This document shows, one piece after another, positions 6,103 through 7,081 of a stretch of 7,081 nt of DNA. Within the stretch, counting starts at the first letter, position 1, and the number at the start of each line of letters is the position of its first letter. The stretch is taken from positions 1 to 7,081 of the forward strand of contig DATDVD010000125.1 of the NCBI GenBank assembly GCA_035290065.1, given 5' to 3'. The position numbers and the translations under genes are program-made. The notes beneath the pieces were generated by a model. It did not search any database, was not told the DNA's origin, and worked only from the letters and a program-made list of their open reading frames with translations. The DNA is from DATDVD01 sp035290065. GTDB taxonomy: Bacteria > Pseudomonadota > Gammaproteobacteria > Coxiellales > Coxiellaceae.

Positions 6103-7081
6103 ATGCCCATATTAACCAGACCCGCTGCGCAAAGCGCTTTTGGACAGTTTCGAACGTTGTTAGGTGCGCCTCCCGAAGGAGAAACACCCGCAGAAATTCG
6201 TGAAAATTACCGAATAAAATGGGCGGGTTTTCAATTAAGGCATCGTAATCGCTTAGAAGCAGAGTTAGCCCGTCATGGAGTGGCATTATCGGAAAAGGGT
6301 TATGGACAAGTTTCTTTTCCTTCTGCCCCTGCCATGGGCGAAGGGGGCGGAAGAACAACGGCTCGTGAAGAGGCAGCTGCAGCACCCCCAGAGAGGATAG
6401 CGGCTGTAGAATCCAAAGAAGATGTCGGCACTCAAGTACGCAGCTCTGATGATCATTACGTCAGCGTGATGATGTTGGCTACCCTGCATATTCAACTCTA
6501 TTTTTCACAAGAACTGGATAAAAAACCCCTCTATTTTACGCGCTGTATCAAACCGTTGTTATTATTGTTGGGACCCGATTTTGAATTTTACACTTTAAAA
6601 ATTAGCCGGGAAGGTGAAGGACAAGTATGGCAGTTACCCCCTACATTCCGCTGCTTCCCTCCCTCTATAGAATCACACGATAGAAGCTTATTTTTAGAAA
6701 TGTTGGCACTGGAATGTCCTCAATTGCTTGTACCCACCGACGGAAGCGTTTCATTCTGGGGTAGGGCAGTGATACAGCATGTAGAATCGGTTTCACCCTC
6801 TATTCCCTTGGGAGTGTTTTGGGGAAGAGTATTAACGTCATTTTCTCCTTCCGTCCTCCCCATTATTTTTGACACACCTGCCTTTGGTGATCGACTAAGA
6901 GCGGAATTAACACGATTGAATGGAAAACCCTTTGCACAATATACTTTCGTGCAGCAATTCTTAGAACAGGAATTTCCAGCGCTTTCTGGACGAACGGATC
7001 ATCGCGGCATGAGAGAGTGGAAGAGTAATGTTTTCGAAGCACTTCAAGCCATGGGATTTTGTACAGCCCCCCCTGAAGTTT
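6103..7081 (+). CDS. Unrecognised protein, 3' end outside window; candidate PmrA-regulated gene
   Basis: An open frame starts at ATG 6103, preceded by a Shine-Dalgarno (GAGGAA, 6094-6099), and continues without a stop for 326 codons to the window end. The N-terminal part (37-61, NYRIKWAGFQLRHRNRLEAE) is basic and probably helical. Residues about 72-106 form a Gly/Ala/Glu/Pro-rich low-complexity linker. From about 115 the protein looks globular, with VSVMMLATLHIQLYFSQELD, CIKPLLLLLGPDFEF, TFRCFPPSIESHD and SFWGRAVIQHVESVSPSIPL. There is no signal peptide and no convincing membrane segment, so the product is likely cytoplasmic or delivered by a non-Sec route. I recognise no catalytic motif or family. 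The PmrA-like site upstream raises the possibility of a Dot/Icm effector. That is inference, and the C terminus, where such a signal would be, is not visible. The antisense open frames here are shorter and lack comparable start signals. Confidence 0.8.
   Translation, partial: MPILTRPAAQSAFGQFRTLLGAPPEGETPAEIRENYRIKWAGFQLRHRNRLEAELARHGVALSEKGYGQVSFPSAPAMGEGGGRTTAREEAAAAPPERIAAVESKEDVGTQVRSSDDHYVSVMMLATLHIQLYFSQELDKKPLYFTRCIKPLLLLLGPDFEFYTLKISREGEGQVWQLPPTFRCFPPSIESHDRSLFLEMLALECPQLLVPTDGSVSFWGRAVIQHVESVSPSIPLGVFWGRVLTSFSPSVLPIIFDTPAFGDRLRAELTRLNGKPFAQYTFVQQFLEQEFPALSGRTDHRGMREWKSNVFEALQAMGFCTAPPEV

Noticed and set aside
6026..6385. A 119-codon minus-strand open frame opposite the start of the last gene.
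   Set aside because: The plus-strand frame is longer, continues to the window end and has a Shine-Dalgarno and promoter-like signals. The minus frame would run through the REP-proximal region and its product looks random.

Overview
The window looks like a piece of chromosome from an AT-rich gammaproteobacterium, most plausibly a Legionellales-type (Legionella/Coxiella-like) host-associated organism. This is an inference. It rests on the Gram-negative FadE/FadD pair, the DamX-like SPOR lipoprotein, the A/T-ending codon preference, and a tandem TTAA-type site before the last gene that resembles the PmrA box used by Legionella and Coxiella. No rRNA, tRNA, transposase or CRISPR array is visible.

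Layout. Positions 1-377 hold a possible promoter, a leader of about 100 nt, a 46-codon gene for a small signal-peptide-like protein (155-295), and a clear intrinsic terminator (318-351). Positions 378-1163 encode a lipoprotein with a Sel1-like segment and a C-terminal SPOR (peptidoglycan-binding) domain. Positions 1221-5292 form a two-gene beta-oxidation operon: a membrane-anchored acyl-CoA dehydrogenase, fadE (GTG start), and a long-chain acyl-CoA synthetase, fadD (TTG start, overlapping fadE by 8 nt). FadD activates fatty acids to acyl-CoA and FadE carries out the first oxidation, so the pair would let the cell use exogenous or host fatty acids. On the opposite strand, 5281-5892 encodes a membrane-anchored SLT-type lytic transglycosylase whose 3' end overlaps fadD by 12 bp.

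The intergenic region 5893-6102 is the most structured part. It contains a BIME-like pair of inverted REP hairpins (5942-6019), each with a GTAG foot, whose stems differ by a compensatory base-pair change. It is followed by the PmrA-like direct repeat (6036-6055) and a possible -10 box (6063-6068). These lie in front of a coding region that starts at 6103 and runs off the window end after 326 codons. I do not recognise its protein. The PmrA-like site makes it a candidate PmrA-regulated gene, and therefore possibly a secreted (Dot/Icm) effector, but this is a hypothesis.
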